The position numbers and the translations under genes are program-made. Positions 15,129 to 21,875 of a stretch of 33,709 bases of DNA are shown here, piece by piece (positions within the stretch are counted from its first letter, which is position 1; each line of letters starts with the position of its first letter). The notes under the pieces were generated by a model that did not search any database, was not told the DNA's origin, and worked only from the letters and a program-made list of their open reading frames with translations. Source of the stretch: Flavobacterium fluviatile (GTDB taxonomy: Bacteria; Bacteroidota; Bacteroidia; Flavobacteriales; Flavobacteriaceae); NCBI RefSeq assembly GCF_010645065.1, contig NZ_JAADZW010000031.1, forward strand, positions 1-33,709, given 5' to 3'.

Positions 15129-15680
15129 TTAATTCTTTTTAAAAGGTAAACCTAATTCAGCCAATAATGACTTTGCCTCTTTGTCTGTTTTTGCAGTAGT
15201 AACAAACGTAATATCCATTCCTGAAATTTTATTTACTTTATCAATATCAATTTCAGGAAAAATGATTTGCTCTAAAACTCCAAGATTATAGTTACCTCTT
15301 CCATCAAAACCAGTAGCTTTAATACCACTAAAATCTCTAACACGCGGCAAAGCAGAAGTAACAAGTCTATCTAAAAACTCATACATTCTTTCGCCACGCA
15401 AAGTAACTTTTGCTCCAATAGGCATCCCTTTTCTCAATTTGAAAGACGCAACGTCTTTCTTTGAAATTGTAGATACTGCTTTTTGTCCAGTGATCTTAGT
15501 TAACTCATCAACTGCATAGTCGATAAGTTTTTTATCAGATACAGCTGCACCAACTCCACGGCTCAAAACGATTTTTTCAAGTTTTGGAACTTGCATAACG
15601 TTTGTATATCCGAACTCCTCTTTAAGAGCAGAGATTACTCTACTCTTATATTCTTCTTTTAGTCTAGGTGTATATGCCAT
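15129..15680 (-). CDS. rplE: 50S ribosomal protein L5 (uL5)
   Basis: A 183-residue 5S rRNA-binding protein in the central protuberance. Recognisable parts are RLKEEYKSRVISAL, VPKLEKIVLSRGVG, GQKAVSTISKKDVASFKLR, the G-rich RGNYNLGVLEQIIFPEI and the C-terminal LLAELGLPFKKN. It is tightly packed between rplX (2-nt gap) and rpsN (3-nt gap). Confidence 0.97.
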   Translation of the reverse strand: MAYTPRLKEEYKSRVISALKEEFGYTNVMQVPKLEKIVLSRGVGAAVSDKKLIDYAVDELTKITGQKAVSTISKKDVASFKLRKGMPIGAKVTLRGERMYEFLDRLVTSALPRVRDFSGIKATGFDGRGNYNLGVLEQIIFPEIDIDKVNKISGMDITFVTTAKTDKEAKSLLAELGLPFKKN

Positions 15681-15682
15681 TA

Positions 15683-15997
15683 CTATAGTACTTGATTAGA
15701 TTTTTTTGAAAATCTTACTTTCTTATCTCCTTCTACTCTAATACCAACCCTAGTTGTTTCCTTAGTTTTAGGATCAATTAAAGCAATGTTAGAAATTTGA
15801 ATAGAAGCTTCTTTCTTAACGATACCACCTTGAGGGTTTTTAGCACTTGGTTTTGTATGTTTCGAAACCATGTTTACACCTTCAACTATCGCTTTATTTT
15901 TCTCACGGTAAACACGCAAAACTTTACCTTCAGCACCTTTATGGTCTCCAGCAATAACTCTTACGATATCTCCTGATTTAATTTTTAGCTTTATCAT
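15683..15997 (-). CDS. rplX: 50S ribosomal protein L24 (uL24)
   Basis: A 104-residue early-assembly protein with an N-terminal KOW motif (IKSGDIVRVIAGDHKGAEGK). GVNMVSKHTKPSAKNPQGGI and SNIALIDPKTKETTRVGIR follow, as expected for bacterial L24. It sits between rplN (11-nt gap) and rplE. Confidence 0.97.
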   Translation of the reverse strand: MIKLKIKSGDIVRVIAGDHKGAEGKVLRVYREKNKAIVEGVNMVSKHTKPSAKNPQGGIVKKEASIQISNIALIDPKTKETTRVGIRVEGDKKVRFSKKSNQVL

Positions 15998-16008
15998 CTT
16001 AAAACGAA

Positions 16009-16377
16009 TTAAAGCACTTCTGGTGCTAATGATACAATTTTCATGAATTGTTTTTCACGAAGTTCTCTTGCTACCGGACCAAAAACACGAGTTCCTCTCA
16101 TTTCACCTGCAGCATTCAAAAGAACACATGCATTGTCATCGAAACGGATATAAGAACCATCAGCTCTTCTCACTTCTTTTTTGGTACGTACAACTACTGC
16201 AGTTGAAACAGCTCCTTTTTTAACATTCCCGTTAGGAGTTGCATCTTTAATAGATACTACAATCTTGTCACCAACAGAGGCATACCTTCTTTTGGTACCT
16301 CCTAAAACACGGATAGTTAAAACTTCTTTTGCTCCCGTGTTATCTGCTACTTTTAGTCTTGATTCCTGTTGTACCAT
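16009..16377 (-). CDS. rplN: 50S ribosomal protein L14 (uL14)
   Basis: A 122-residue protein of the subunit interface. MVQQESRLKVADNTGAKEV opens it, KGAVSTAVVVRTKKEVRRADGS lies in the middle, and the C-terminus has GTRVFGPVARELRE and MKIVSLAPEVL. Length equals the usual 122 residues. It is the first gene of the spc-type segment, only 2 nt after rpsQ, so the S10 and spc segments are fused without a promoter between them. Confidence 0.98.
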   Translation of the reverse strand: MVQQESRLKVADNTGAKEVLTIRVLGGTKRRYASVGDKIVVSIKDATPNGNVKKGAVSTAVVVRTKKEVRRADGSYIRFDDNACVLLNAAGEMRGTRVFGPVARELREKQFMKIVSLAPEVL

Positions 16378-16379
16378 AA

Positions 16380-16640
16380 TTATTTAGCTCTTTCTAAGAT
16401 TTCAACTAATCTCCAACATTTTGTTTTACTTAAAGGACGCGTTTCGCTAATTCTTACAGTATCTCCAATGTTACAGTCGTTTGTTTCGTCGTGTGCAACA
16501 TATTTCTTAGTTTTCAACACGAACTTACCGTATAATGGGTGTTTCACTTTTCTTACTTCAGCAATAACAATAGACTTATCCATTTTATTTGAAGTAACAA
16601 CACCTATTCTTTCTTTTCTTAAATTTCTTTTTTCTTCCAT
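16380..16640 (-). CDS. rpsQ: 30S ribosomal protein S17 (uS17)
   Basis: An 86-residue OB-fold protein that binds 16S rRNA early in assembly. RKERIGVVTSNKMDKSIVIA, VKHPLYGKFVLKTKKYVAHD and GDTVRISETRPLSKTKCWRL are standard S17 signatures. It is 17 nt after rpmC. Confidence 0.97.
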   Translation of the reverse strand: MEEKRNLRKERIGVVTSNKMDKSIVIAEVRKVKHPLYGKFVLKTKKYVAHDETNDCNIGDTVRISETRPLSKTKCWRLVEILERAK

Positions 16641-16657
16641 CTTTCAGCAGAATACAA

Positions 16658-16849
16658 TTATTGTAACTCTCTTTTAGTTAACTCTGTAGCCAATCTTGCA
16701 ACTGTTCTTCTAACACTTCTAATTTGAAGTGGGTTAGCAATTGGAGAAATAGCATGAGCCATTTTTAGGTCAGCATATACTTTCTTAGTTTGACTAAGCT
16801 TTTCTTGCAACTCCGCTGCAGAAAGATCTTTTATTTCTGATTGTTTCAT
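16658..16849 (-). CDS. rpmC: 50S ribosomal protein L29 (uL29)
   Basis: A 63-residue two-helix protein at the polypeptide exit, part of the docking site for SRP and trigger factor. MKQSEIKDLSAAELQEKLSQ and LQIRSVRRTVARLATELTKR match the L29 family. It lies 12 nt after rplP. Confidence 0.96.
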   Translation of the reverse strand: MKQSEIKDLSAAELQEKLSQTKKVYADLKMAHAISPIANPLQIRSVRRTVARLATELTKRELQ

Positions 16850-16861
16850 AATAAATATAAA

Positions 16862-17287
16862 TTATGCTTCGAAATCTCTAGCAACGACGAATTTAGTTTT
16901 AACCGGAAGTTTCTGAGCTGCAAGACGCAAAGCCTCTTTTGCAACTGACAATGGAACTCCTCCAACTTCAAACATAATTCTTCCTGGTTTAACAACAGCA
17001 GCCCAATACTCAACTGCTCCTTTACCTTTACCCATACGTACTTCAAGAGGCTTCTTAGTGATAGGCTTATCCGGAAATATTTTAATCCATAATTGTCCTT
17101 CTCTCTTCATGTAACGAGTTGCAGCGATACGTGCAGCTTCAATTTGACGAGAAGTTAAGAACATTCCATCTTCATGTACAGATTTAATACCAAACATTCC
17201 ATTAGAAAGTTCATGCCCTCTCTGAGAGTTACCTTTCATCTTACCTTTTTGTACCTTACGGTATTTTGTTCTTTTAGGCTGTAACAT
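16862..17287 (-). CDS. rplP: 50S ribosomal protein L16 (uL16)
   Basis: A 141-residue protein near the A-site tRNA elbow. LQPKRTKYRKVQKGKMKGNS, the central ARIAATRYMKREGQLWIKIF and the loop PDKPITKKPLEVRMGKGKG are diagnostic. The Arg in VRMGKGKG is the residue hydroxylated in some other bacteria; whether this happens here is unknown. It overlaps no neighbour and lies 19 nt after rpsC. Confidence 0.98.
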   Translation of the reverse strand: MLQPKRTKYRKVQKGKMKGNSQRGHELSNGMFGIKSVHEDGMFLTSRQIEAARIAATRYMKREGQLWIKIFPDKPITKKPLEVRMGKGKGAVEYWAAVVKPGRIMFEVGGVPLSVAKEALRLAAQKLPVKTKFVVARDFEA

Positions 17288-17306
17288 TTTTCTTTAGTTT
17301 AAAAAT

Positions 17307-18068
17307 TTACTTTCTTTTACGAGCGTCTGGTTTACCACCTTTGTTAAAAGGTTTTCTGTCTCCTCTTGGAGAATCTCCACCTTTACCACCACCAGTTCCA
17401 GATTGTTTTTTATCCATTCCTGCAAGTGGAGAAAGATCTCTCTTTCCGTAAACCTCACCTTTCATGATCCATACTTTGATACCCATTCTACCGTAAGTAG
17501 TGTGAGCTTCAGCCAAAGCATAATCAATGTCAGCTCTGAAAGTTGATAGAGGAATTCTACCTTCTTTGAAACCTTCTGAACGCGCCATCTCAGCACCATT
17601 CAAACGACCAGAAATCAAAACTTTGATACCTTCAGCGTTCATACGCATAGAAGCAGCAATAGCCATTTTGATTGCACGTCTGTAAGAGATACGGCTTTCG
17701 ATTTGACGAGCGATGCTTGTCGCCACAAGATAAGCATCTAATTCAGGTCTTTTAATTTCAAAGATGTTGATTTGAACCTCTTTGTCAGTAACTTTCTTAA
17801 GTTCCTCTTTTAACTTGTCTACCTCTTGTCCACCTTTACCGATAATGATACCAGGTCTAGCAGTAGTGATAGTAACGGTTACAAGCTTTAAAGTTCTCTC
17901 GATGATTACTTTAGATACACTAGCTTTTGATAAACGAGCGTGGATATACTTTCTGATTTTGTGATCTTCAGCTAATTTATCGCCGTAATCATTTCCACCA
18001 TACCAGTTTGAGTCCCATCCTCTGATGATACCAAGTCTATTTCCAATTGGATTTGTCTTTTGTCCCAT
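17307..18068 (-). CDS. rpsC: 30S ribosomal protein S3 (uS3)
   Basis: A 253-residue protein at the mRNA entry site. GQKTNPIGNRLGIIRGWDSN precedes the type II KH domain with its GxxG loop (IIIGKGGQEVDKL, around residue 75). The C-terminal domain has GRLNGAEMARSEGFKEGR and TTYGRMGIKVWIMKGE. A Gly/Lys/Asp-rich tail after about residue 215 makes it longer than the 233-residue E. coli protein, as is common in Bacteroidota. Confidence 0.97.
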   Translation of the reverse strand: MGQKTNPIGNRLGIIRGWDSNWYGGNDYGDKLAEDHKIRKYIHARLSKASVSKVIIERTLKLVTVTITTARPGIIIGKGGQEVDKLKEELKKVTDKEVQINIFEIKRPELDAYLVATSIARQIESRISYRRAIKMAIAASMRMNAEGIKVLISGRLNGAEMARSEGFKEGRIPLSTFRADIDYALAEAHTTYGRMGIKVWIMKGEVYGKRDLSPLAGMDKKQSGTGGGKGGDSPRGDRKPFNKGGKPDARKRK

Positions 18069-18073
18069 GCTGC

Positions 18074-18487
18074 TTAAGAATTGCTTTGTGTGTTATTGAT
18101 AGCTCCAAGCACGATTGTTACGTGATTAGAACGTTTTCTTATTCTGTGTGCACGACCTTGTGGAGCCGGACGAAGTCTTTTTAACATCATTCCACCATCT
18201 ACTCTGATCTCTTTAACAAATAATCCAGCTTCTTCTAAATTACCTTCACTATTTTTTTGCTCCCAGTTGTTGATTGCAGATAATAATAGTTTTTCTAATT
18301 TTCTTGAAGCTTCTTTAGAACTGAATCTTAAAATGTTAAGTGCTCTTTCTACCTTCTGACCTCTTACCAAGTCCGCTACTAAGCGCATTTTTCTAGGTGA
18401 AGTAGGGCAGTTATTCAATTTTGCGAAAGCGATAGACTTATTAGCCTCTTTTCTCGCATCTGCTGTTTCTCTTTTACGAACTCCCAT
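18074..18487 (-). CDS. rplV: 50S ribosomal protein L22 (uL22)
   Basis: A 137-residue protein whose beta-hairpin lines the peptide exit tunnel. It carries an N-terminal extension of about 20 residues (GVRKRETADARKEANKS) before the core FAKLNNCPTSPRKMRLVADL. The hairpin segment is GGMMLKRLRPAPQGRAHRIR, with no visible change in the macrolide-relevant region. It starts 5 nt after the stop of rpsS. Confidence 0.96.
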   Translation of the reverse strand: MGVRKRETADARKEANKSIAFAKLNNCPTSPRKMRLVADLVRGQKVERALNILRFSSKEASRKLEKLLLSAINNWEQKNSEGNLEEAGLFVKEIRVDGGMMLKRLRPAPQGRAHRIRKRSNHVTIVLGAINNTQSNS

Positions 18488-18492
18488 TGCTT

Positions 18493-18771
18493 CTATTTTT
18501 TACCTTTATTTTTTGCTCCAGCATGACCTCTAAAAGATCTAGTTGGCGAAAATTCTCCTAATTTGTGACCTACCATGTTTTCTGTTACGTAAACCGGTAC
18601 AAATTGACGACCGTTATGAACTGCGATAGTTTGTCCAACGAAATCCGGAGTAATCATTGAAGCTCTAGACCAAGTCTTAACAACTGCATTTTTACCACTC
18701 TCTACGTTTTCCTGAACTTTCTTATCTAATTTATAATGAACAAAAGGTCCTTTTTTTAATGAACGTGCCAT
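18493..18771 (-). CDS. rpsS: 30S ribosomal protein S19 (uS19)
   Basis: A 92-residue protein of the 30S head, partner of S13. ARSLKKGPFVHYKLDKKVQ, TWSRASMITPDFVGQTIAVH and NMVGHKLGEFSPTRSFRGH are all standard. The gaps to rplB and rplV are 6 and 5 nt. Confidence 0.98.
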   Translation of the reverse strand: MARSLKKGPFVHYKLDKKVQENVESGKNAVVKTWSRASMITPDFVGQTIAVHNGRQFVPVYVTENMVGHKLGEFSPTRSFRGHAGAKNKGKK

Positions 18772-18777
18772 ATCTTA

Positions 18778-19602
18778 TTATTTCTTTCTACGTTCTACGA
18801 TATACTTGTTACTCGGGTTTTTCTTAGAACGAGTTCTGTAACCTTTAGCTGGCAATCCGTTTCTTGAACGTGGGTGCCCTCCAGAAGAACGTCCTTCACC
18901 ACCTCCCATAGGGTGATCAACTGGGTTCATCGCTACTGGTCTAGTTCTAGGTCTTCTTCCTAACCATCTTGTCCTACCTGCTTTACCAGATACAACCAAT
19001 TGGTGGTCAGAGTTAGAAACAGCTCCAATTGTAGCCGAACAAGTTAACAAGATTAATCTTGTCTCACCAGATGGCATTTTAATTGTAGCATATTTCCCGT
19101 CTCTTGCCATTAACTGAGCAAAAGTTCCAGCAGAACGAGCAATAACCGCTCCTTGCCCCGGACGTAACTCAATACAAGATATAACAGTTCCAAGAGGAAT
19201 TCTGCTTAAAGGCAATGTATTACCGATTTCCGGCTGAGATTCTGGCCCAGAAACTAATTTCTGACCAACTTTCAATCCGTTTTGAGCGATAATATAAGTT
19301 TTCTCTCCATCAGCATAAGCTAATAAAGCAATAAATGCAGTACGATTTGGATCGTATTCGATTGATTTCACTGTAGCTGGAATTCCATCTTTAGTTCTTT
19401 TGAAATCAATAATACGATATCTCTGCTTGTGACCACCACCCGTATAACGCATGGTCATCTTTCCTTGACTATTTCTACCTCCAGAGTTTTTTATCGGCGC
19501 TATCAAAGAGCGTTCCGGCTTATCAGTTGTAATAGCGTCATAACCATTCACAACTCTAAATCGCTGACCCGGGGTAATAGGTTTTAATTTTCTTACTGAC
19601 AT
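18778..19602 (-). CDS. rplB: 50S ribosomal protein L2 (uL2)
   Basis: A 274-residue protein close to the peptidyl-transferase centre and needed for subunit joining. It has the RNA-binding OB-like domain (about 35-120), the SH3-like domain (about 125-200) and the C-terminal NPVDHPMGGGEGRSSGGHPR loop with the conserved His equivalent to E. coli His229. Length matches the family. It is 9 nt after rplW. Confidence 0.98.
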   Translation of the reverse strand: MSVRKLKPITPGQRFRVVNGYDAITTDKPERSLIAPIKNSGGRNSQGKMTMRYTGGGHKQRYRIIDFKRTKDGIPATVKSIEYDPNRTAFIALLAYADGEKTYIIAQNGLKVGQKLVSGPESQPEIGNTLPLSRIPLGTVISCIELRPGQGAVIARSAGTFAQLMARDGKYATIKMPSGETRLILLTCSATIGAVSNSDHQLVVSGKAGRTRWLGRRPRTRPVAMNPVDHPMGGGEGRSSGGHPRSRNGLPAKGYRTRSKKNPSNKYIVERRKK

Positions 19603-19611
19603 TTTTCTATC

Positions 19612-19902
19612 TTAGATATTGTTGTAAAAATCAATTGTTTCTCCTTCTTGTACTTGAACAATCGCTTTTTTAATTGCATTTGTCTTTCCACTGATTAAAC
19701 CACTTTTAGTGTATTTAGTAGATCTGTCCGGTCTCACATTCATTGTGTTAACAGAAACGATAGTTACTCCATAAGCAGCTTCAACAGCTTTCTTAATTTG
19801 AACTTTGTTTGCTTTCTTGTCAACAACGAATCCGAAGCGGTTAAGAACTTCACTTTCTTTGGTTACTTTTTCCGTTACTATAGGTCTAACTATGATACTC
19901 AT
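19612..19902 (-). CDS. rplW: 50S ribosomal protein L23 (uL23)
   Basis: A 96-residue protein at the tunnel exit, the docking site for trigger factor and SRP. IIVRPIVTEKVTKESE, GFVVDKKANKVQIKKAVEAA and VNTMNVRPDRSTKYTKSG are typical, and the basic loop leads into GKTNAIKKAIVQV. It follows rplD by 7 nt. Confidence 0.97.
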   Translation of the reverse strand: MSIIVRPIVTEKVTKESEVLNRFGFVVDKKANKVQIKKAVEAAYGVTIVSVNTMNVRPDRSTKYTKSGLISGKTNAIKKAIVQVQEGETIDFYNNI

Positions 19903-19909
19903 TGTCCTA

Positions 19910-20539
19910 TTATTTACTTAAATTTTCTTCAATTAACTCTAAAGAACCCTCCAAAAGCACCAAATTATTAGCATTTAATATTGCGTAAGTACTTAATTCT
20001 GAGCTAGTTACAACACTAGAAGCCTTTAAATTGCGTGACGACAAATATACATTTTTATTTGACTCTCCCAACACGAATAAAGATTTTTTATTCTCTAACC
20101 CTAAAGCTTTCAAAACGTTAATGAAATTTTTAGTGTTTGGCGCTTCAAAGTTAAAGTCTTCCACAACTACAATATTCGATTCTTTTGCTTTGATAGAGAA
20201 AGCTGATTTTCTAGCCAATCTCTTTAAACCTTTATTCAATTTGAATGAATAACTTCTTGGTCTTGGTCCGAAAACTGTTCCTCCACCTTTAAACAAAGGA
20301 TTCTTAACACTTCCTGCACGTGCAGTACCAGTTCCTTTTTGCTTTTTAATCTTACGCGTACTACCAGTTACTTCAGCTCTTTCTTTAGCTTTGTGAGTAC
20401 CTTGTCTTTGATTAGCAAGATATTGCTTAACATCAAGATATACAGCGTGATTGTTTGGTTCAATTGCGAATACTGAATCAGAAAGTTGAACTTTTCTACC
20501 AGTATCTTTTCCGTTGAAATCTAATACTTTTACTTCCAT
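19910..20539 (-). CDS. rplD: 50S ribosomal protein L4 (uL4)
   Basis: A 209-residue protein whose loop reaches the exit tunnel (GTHKAKERAEVTGSTRKIKK to RAGSVKNPLFKGGGTVFG). The frame remains open 15 codons upstream into rplC. The start MEVKVLDFNGKDTGRK at 20539 is chosen because it matches the family N-terminus and its ATG overlaps the rplC stop as TAATG, a translational-coupling arrangement. In E. coli L4 regulates the S10 operon; whether it does so here is not known. Confidence 0.95.
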   Translation of the reverse strand: MEVKVLDFNGKDTGRKVQLSDSVFAIEPNNHAVYLDVKQYLANQRQGTHKAKERAEVTGSTRKIKKQKGTGTARAGSVKNPLFKGGGTVFGPRPRSYSFKLNKGLKRLARKSAFSIKAKESNIVVVEDFNFEAPNTKNFINVLKALGLENKKSLFVLGESNKNVYLSSRNLKASSVVTSSELSTYAILNANNLVLLEGSLELIEENLSK

Positions 20540-21156
20540 TACTTCTGAATGATTACATAAGAGTTTTTGTGCCCAGGAATACATCCTTTAACAACAAGCA
20601 GATTCTTTTCAGCAACCACTTTTAAAACTCTAAGGTTTTGAACTTTTACATTTTCTCCTCCCATTCTTCCAGCCATACGCATTCCTTTGAATACTCTAGA
20701 TGGATAAGAAGAAGCTCCTACAGAACCTGGCGCTCTTAAACGGTTGTGCTGACCATGTGTAGCTTGTCCAACCCCACCAAAACCGTGACGTTTAACAACA
20801 CCTTGAAAGCCTTTTCCTTTAGACACACCTTGTACATCTACAAATTCTCCTTCTTCAAAAATAGTAACATCAATAAGATCTCCTAATTTTTGTTCAGTTG
20901 CAAAATCCTGGAATTCAACGACTTTTTTCTTAGCAACAGTTCCAGCTTTTTTAAAGTGACCTAAAGCCGCTTTAGTAGAATGTTTCTCGTTTTTGTCATC
21001 GAAACCAAGTTGCAACGCTTCATACCCGTCAACCTCGTTGGTTCTGACTTGGGTAACAACGCAAGGACCAGCTTCGATTACTGTACAAGGAATGTTTTTC
21101 CCGTTTTCATCAAAAATACTAGTCATGCCGATTTTCTTACCAATTAACCCAGACAT
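20539..21156 (-). CDS. rplC: 50S ribosomal protein L3 (uL3)
   Basis: A 205-residue protein that reaches the peptidyl-transferase centre. SGLIGKKIGMTSIFDENGK starts it. GVSKGKGFQGVVKRHGFGG and ATHGQHNRLRAPGSVGASS form the extended central loop, including the Gln (GQHN) that is methylated in E. coli. It is the first gene of the long array here, because rpsJ lies in the separate str unit. Its promoter is at 21226-21257. The stop overlaps the rplD start by 1 nt. Confidence 0.98.
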   Translation of the reverse strand: MSGLIGKKIGMTSIFDENGKNIPCTVIEAGPCVVTQVRTNEVDGYEALQLGFDDKNEKHSTKAALGHFKKAGTVAKKKVVEFQDFATEQKLGDLIDVTIFEEGEFVDVQGVSKGKGFQGVVKRHGFGGVGQATHGQHNRLRAPGSVGASSYPSRVFKGMRMAGRMGGENVKVQNLRVLKVVAEKNLLVVKGCIPGHKNSYVIIQK

Positions 21157-21225
21157 AAATATTAATTATTAATTACTAAAATTCCCTTCAATTTGAAAAT
21201 AACAGAAATTTCCAAACAGGGAGTG

Positions 21226-21257
21226 CAAAAGTAGTTATTAAAATTGAATATACCAAA
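21226..21257 (-). promoter_or_regulatory. Promoter of the rplC-to-rplQ array
   Basis: The minus strand reads TTTG (21254-21257), a 20-nt spacer, then TACTTTTG (21226-21233). This is a full match to the Bacteroidota -33/-7 consensus, and it predicts a leader of about 60-65 nt before rplC. Confidence 0.8.
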
Positions 21258-21506
21258 CAGTTGCGAAAATTAAATCGCTCATTATCAAAATCCAAGCATC
21301 AAAACACTACTAAAGCAAACCTGATTCGCTTTAAAATTTGAACTCGATTTTTCTCTCTAAAAGCGTTCTACATTTAACATTTCGTTAATCAAACCAAAAC
21401 AAAAACAACTCGCACATCCCTAAAACAAAGGGACTTACATTATTTTTTTTATATTTAAAAAAGTTGAAAAATTAAATTTTCTAAATTAAATAGAGGCTTT
21501 AAAAAC
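21258..21506. other. Gene-free AT-rich part of the rpsJ-rplC gap
   Basis: The whole 403-nt gap (21157-21559) between rpsJ and rplC holds the rplC promoter on one side and the str terminator on the other. Between them I see no open frame, repeat or stable hairpin, only AT-rich sequence with scattered CAAA words. It may carry upstream promoter (UP-like) tracts or factor sites, but nothing specific can be supported. Confidence 0.5.
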
Positions 21507-21540
21507 AAAAAAAGCGAAACAAAAAATGTTTCGCTTTTTT
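21507..21540 (-). terminator. Terminator of the str cluster
   Basis: On the minus strand, arms AAAAAAGCGAAAC and GTTTCGCTTTTTT form a perfect 13-bp stem with a 7-nt loop, 20 nt after the rpsJ stop. It ends in T7. Confidence 0.9.
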
Positions 21541-21559
21541 ATGAAAAAATATAAAAAAA

Positions 21560-21865
21560 TTATACTTTGATTTCTACTTCAACTCCACTTGGCAATTCAA
21601 GTTTCATTAAAGCATCAATAGTTTTAGATGAAGATGAATAAATATCAATCAATCTCTTGTATGACATTACTTCAAATTGCTCTCTCGCTTTTTTATTAAC
21701 GTGCGGAGAACGCAATACAGTGAAAAGTTTTTTGTGAGTTGGCAACGGAATTGGACCTGTTACAACTGCTCCAGTAGTTTTTACTGTTTTTACGATCTTT
21801 TCAGCAGATTTATCTACCAACATGTGATCGTAAGATTTTAGTTTTATTCTGATTTTTTGACTCAT
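21560..21865 (-). CDS. rpsJ: 30S ribosomal protein S10 (uS10)
   Basis: A 101-residue 30S head protein, also the NusG/NusB partner in transcription antitermination in E. coli. SQKIRIKLKSYDHMLVDKSA, GPIPLPTHKKLFTVLRSPHV and REQFEVMSYKRLIDIYS are conserved. It is placed 10 nt after fusA and is followed by a terminator, so it belongs to the str transcript instead of leading the S10 operon as in E. coli. Confidence 0.98.
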   Translation of the reverse strand: MSQKIRIKLKSYDHMLVDKSAEKIVKTVKTTGAVVTGPIPLPTHKKLFTVLRSPHVNKKAREQFEVMSYKRLIDIYSSSSKTIDALMKLELPSGVEVEIKV

Positions 21866-21875
21866 TTTCTTAAAA

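Noticed and set aside
20540..20584. N-terminal extension of rplD beginning MYSWAQKLLC
   Set aside because: It lies inside the end of rplC in another frame and has no match to the L4 N-terminus; MEVKVLDF at 20539 overlaps the rplC stop in the usual TAATG way.
21183..21222. L4-type leader fold upstream of rplC
   Set aside because: Only two separate 5-bp pairings with long loops, which chance alone could give in AT-rich sequence; not listed as a feature.
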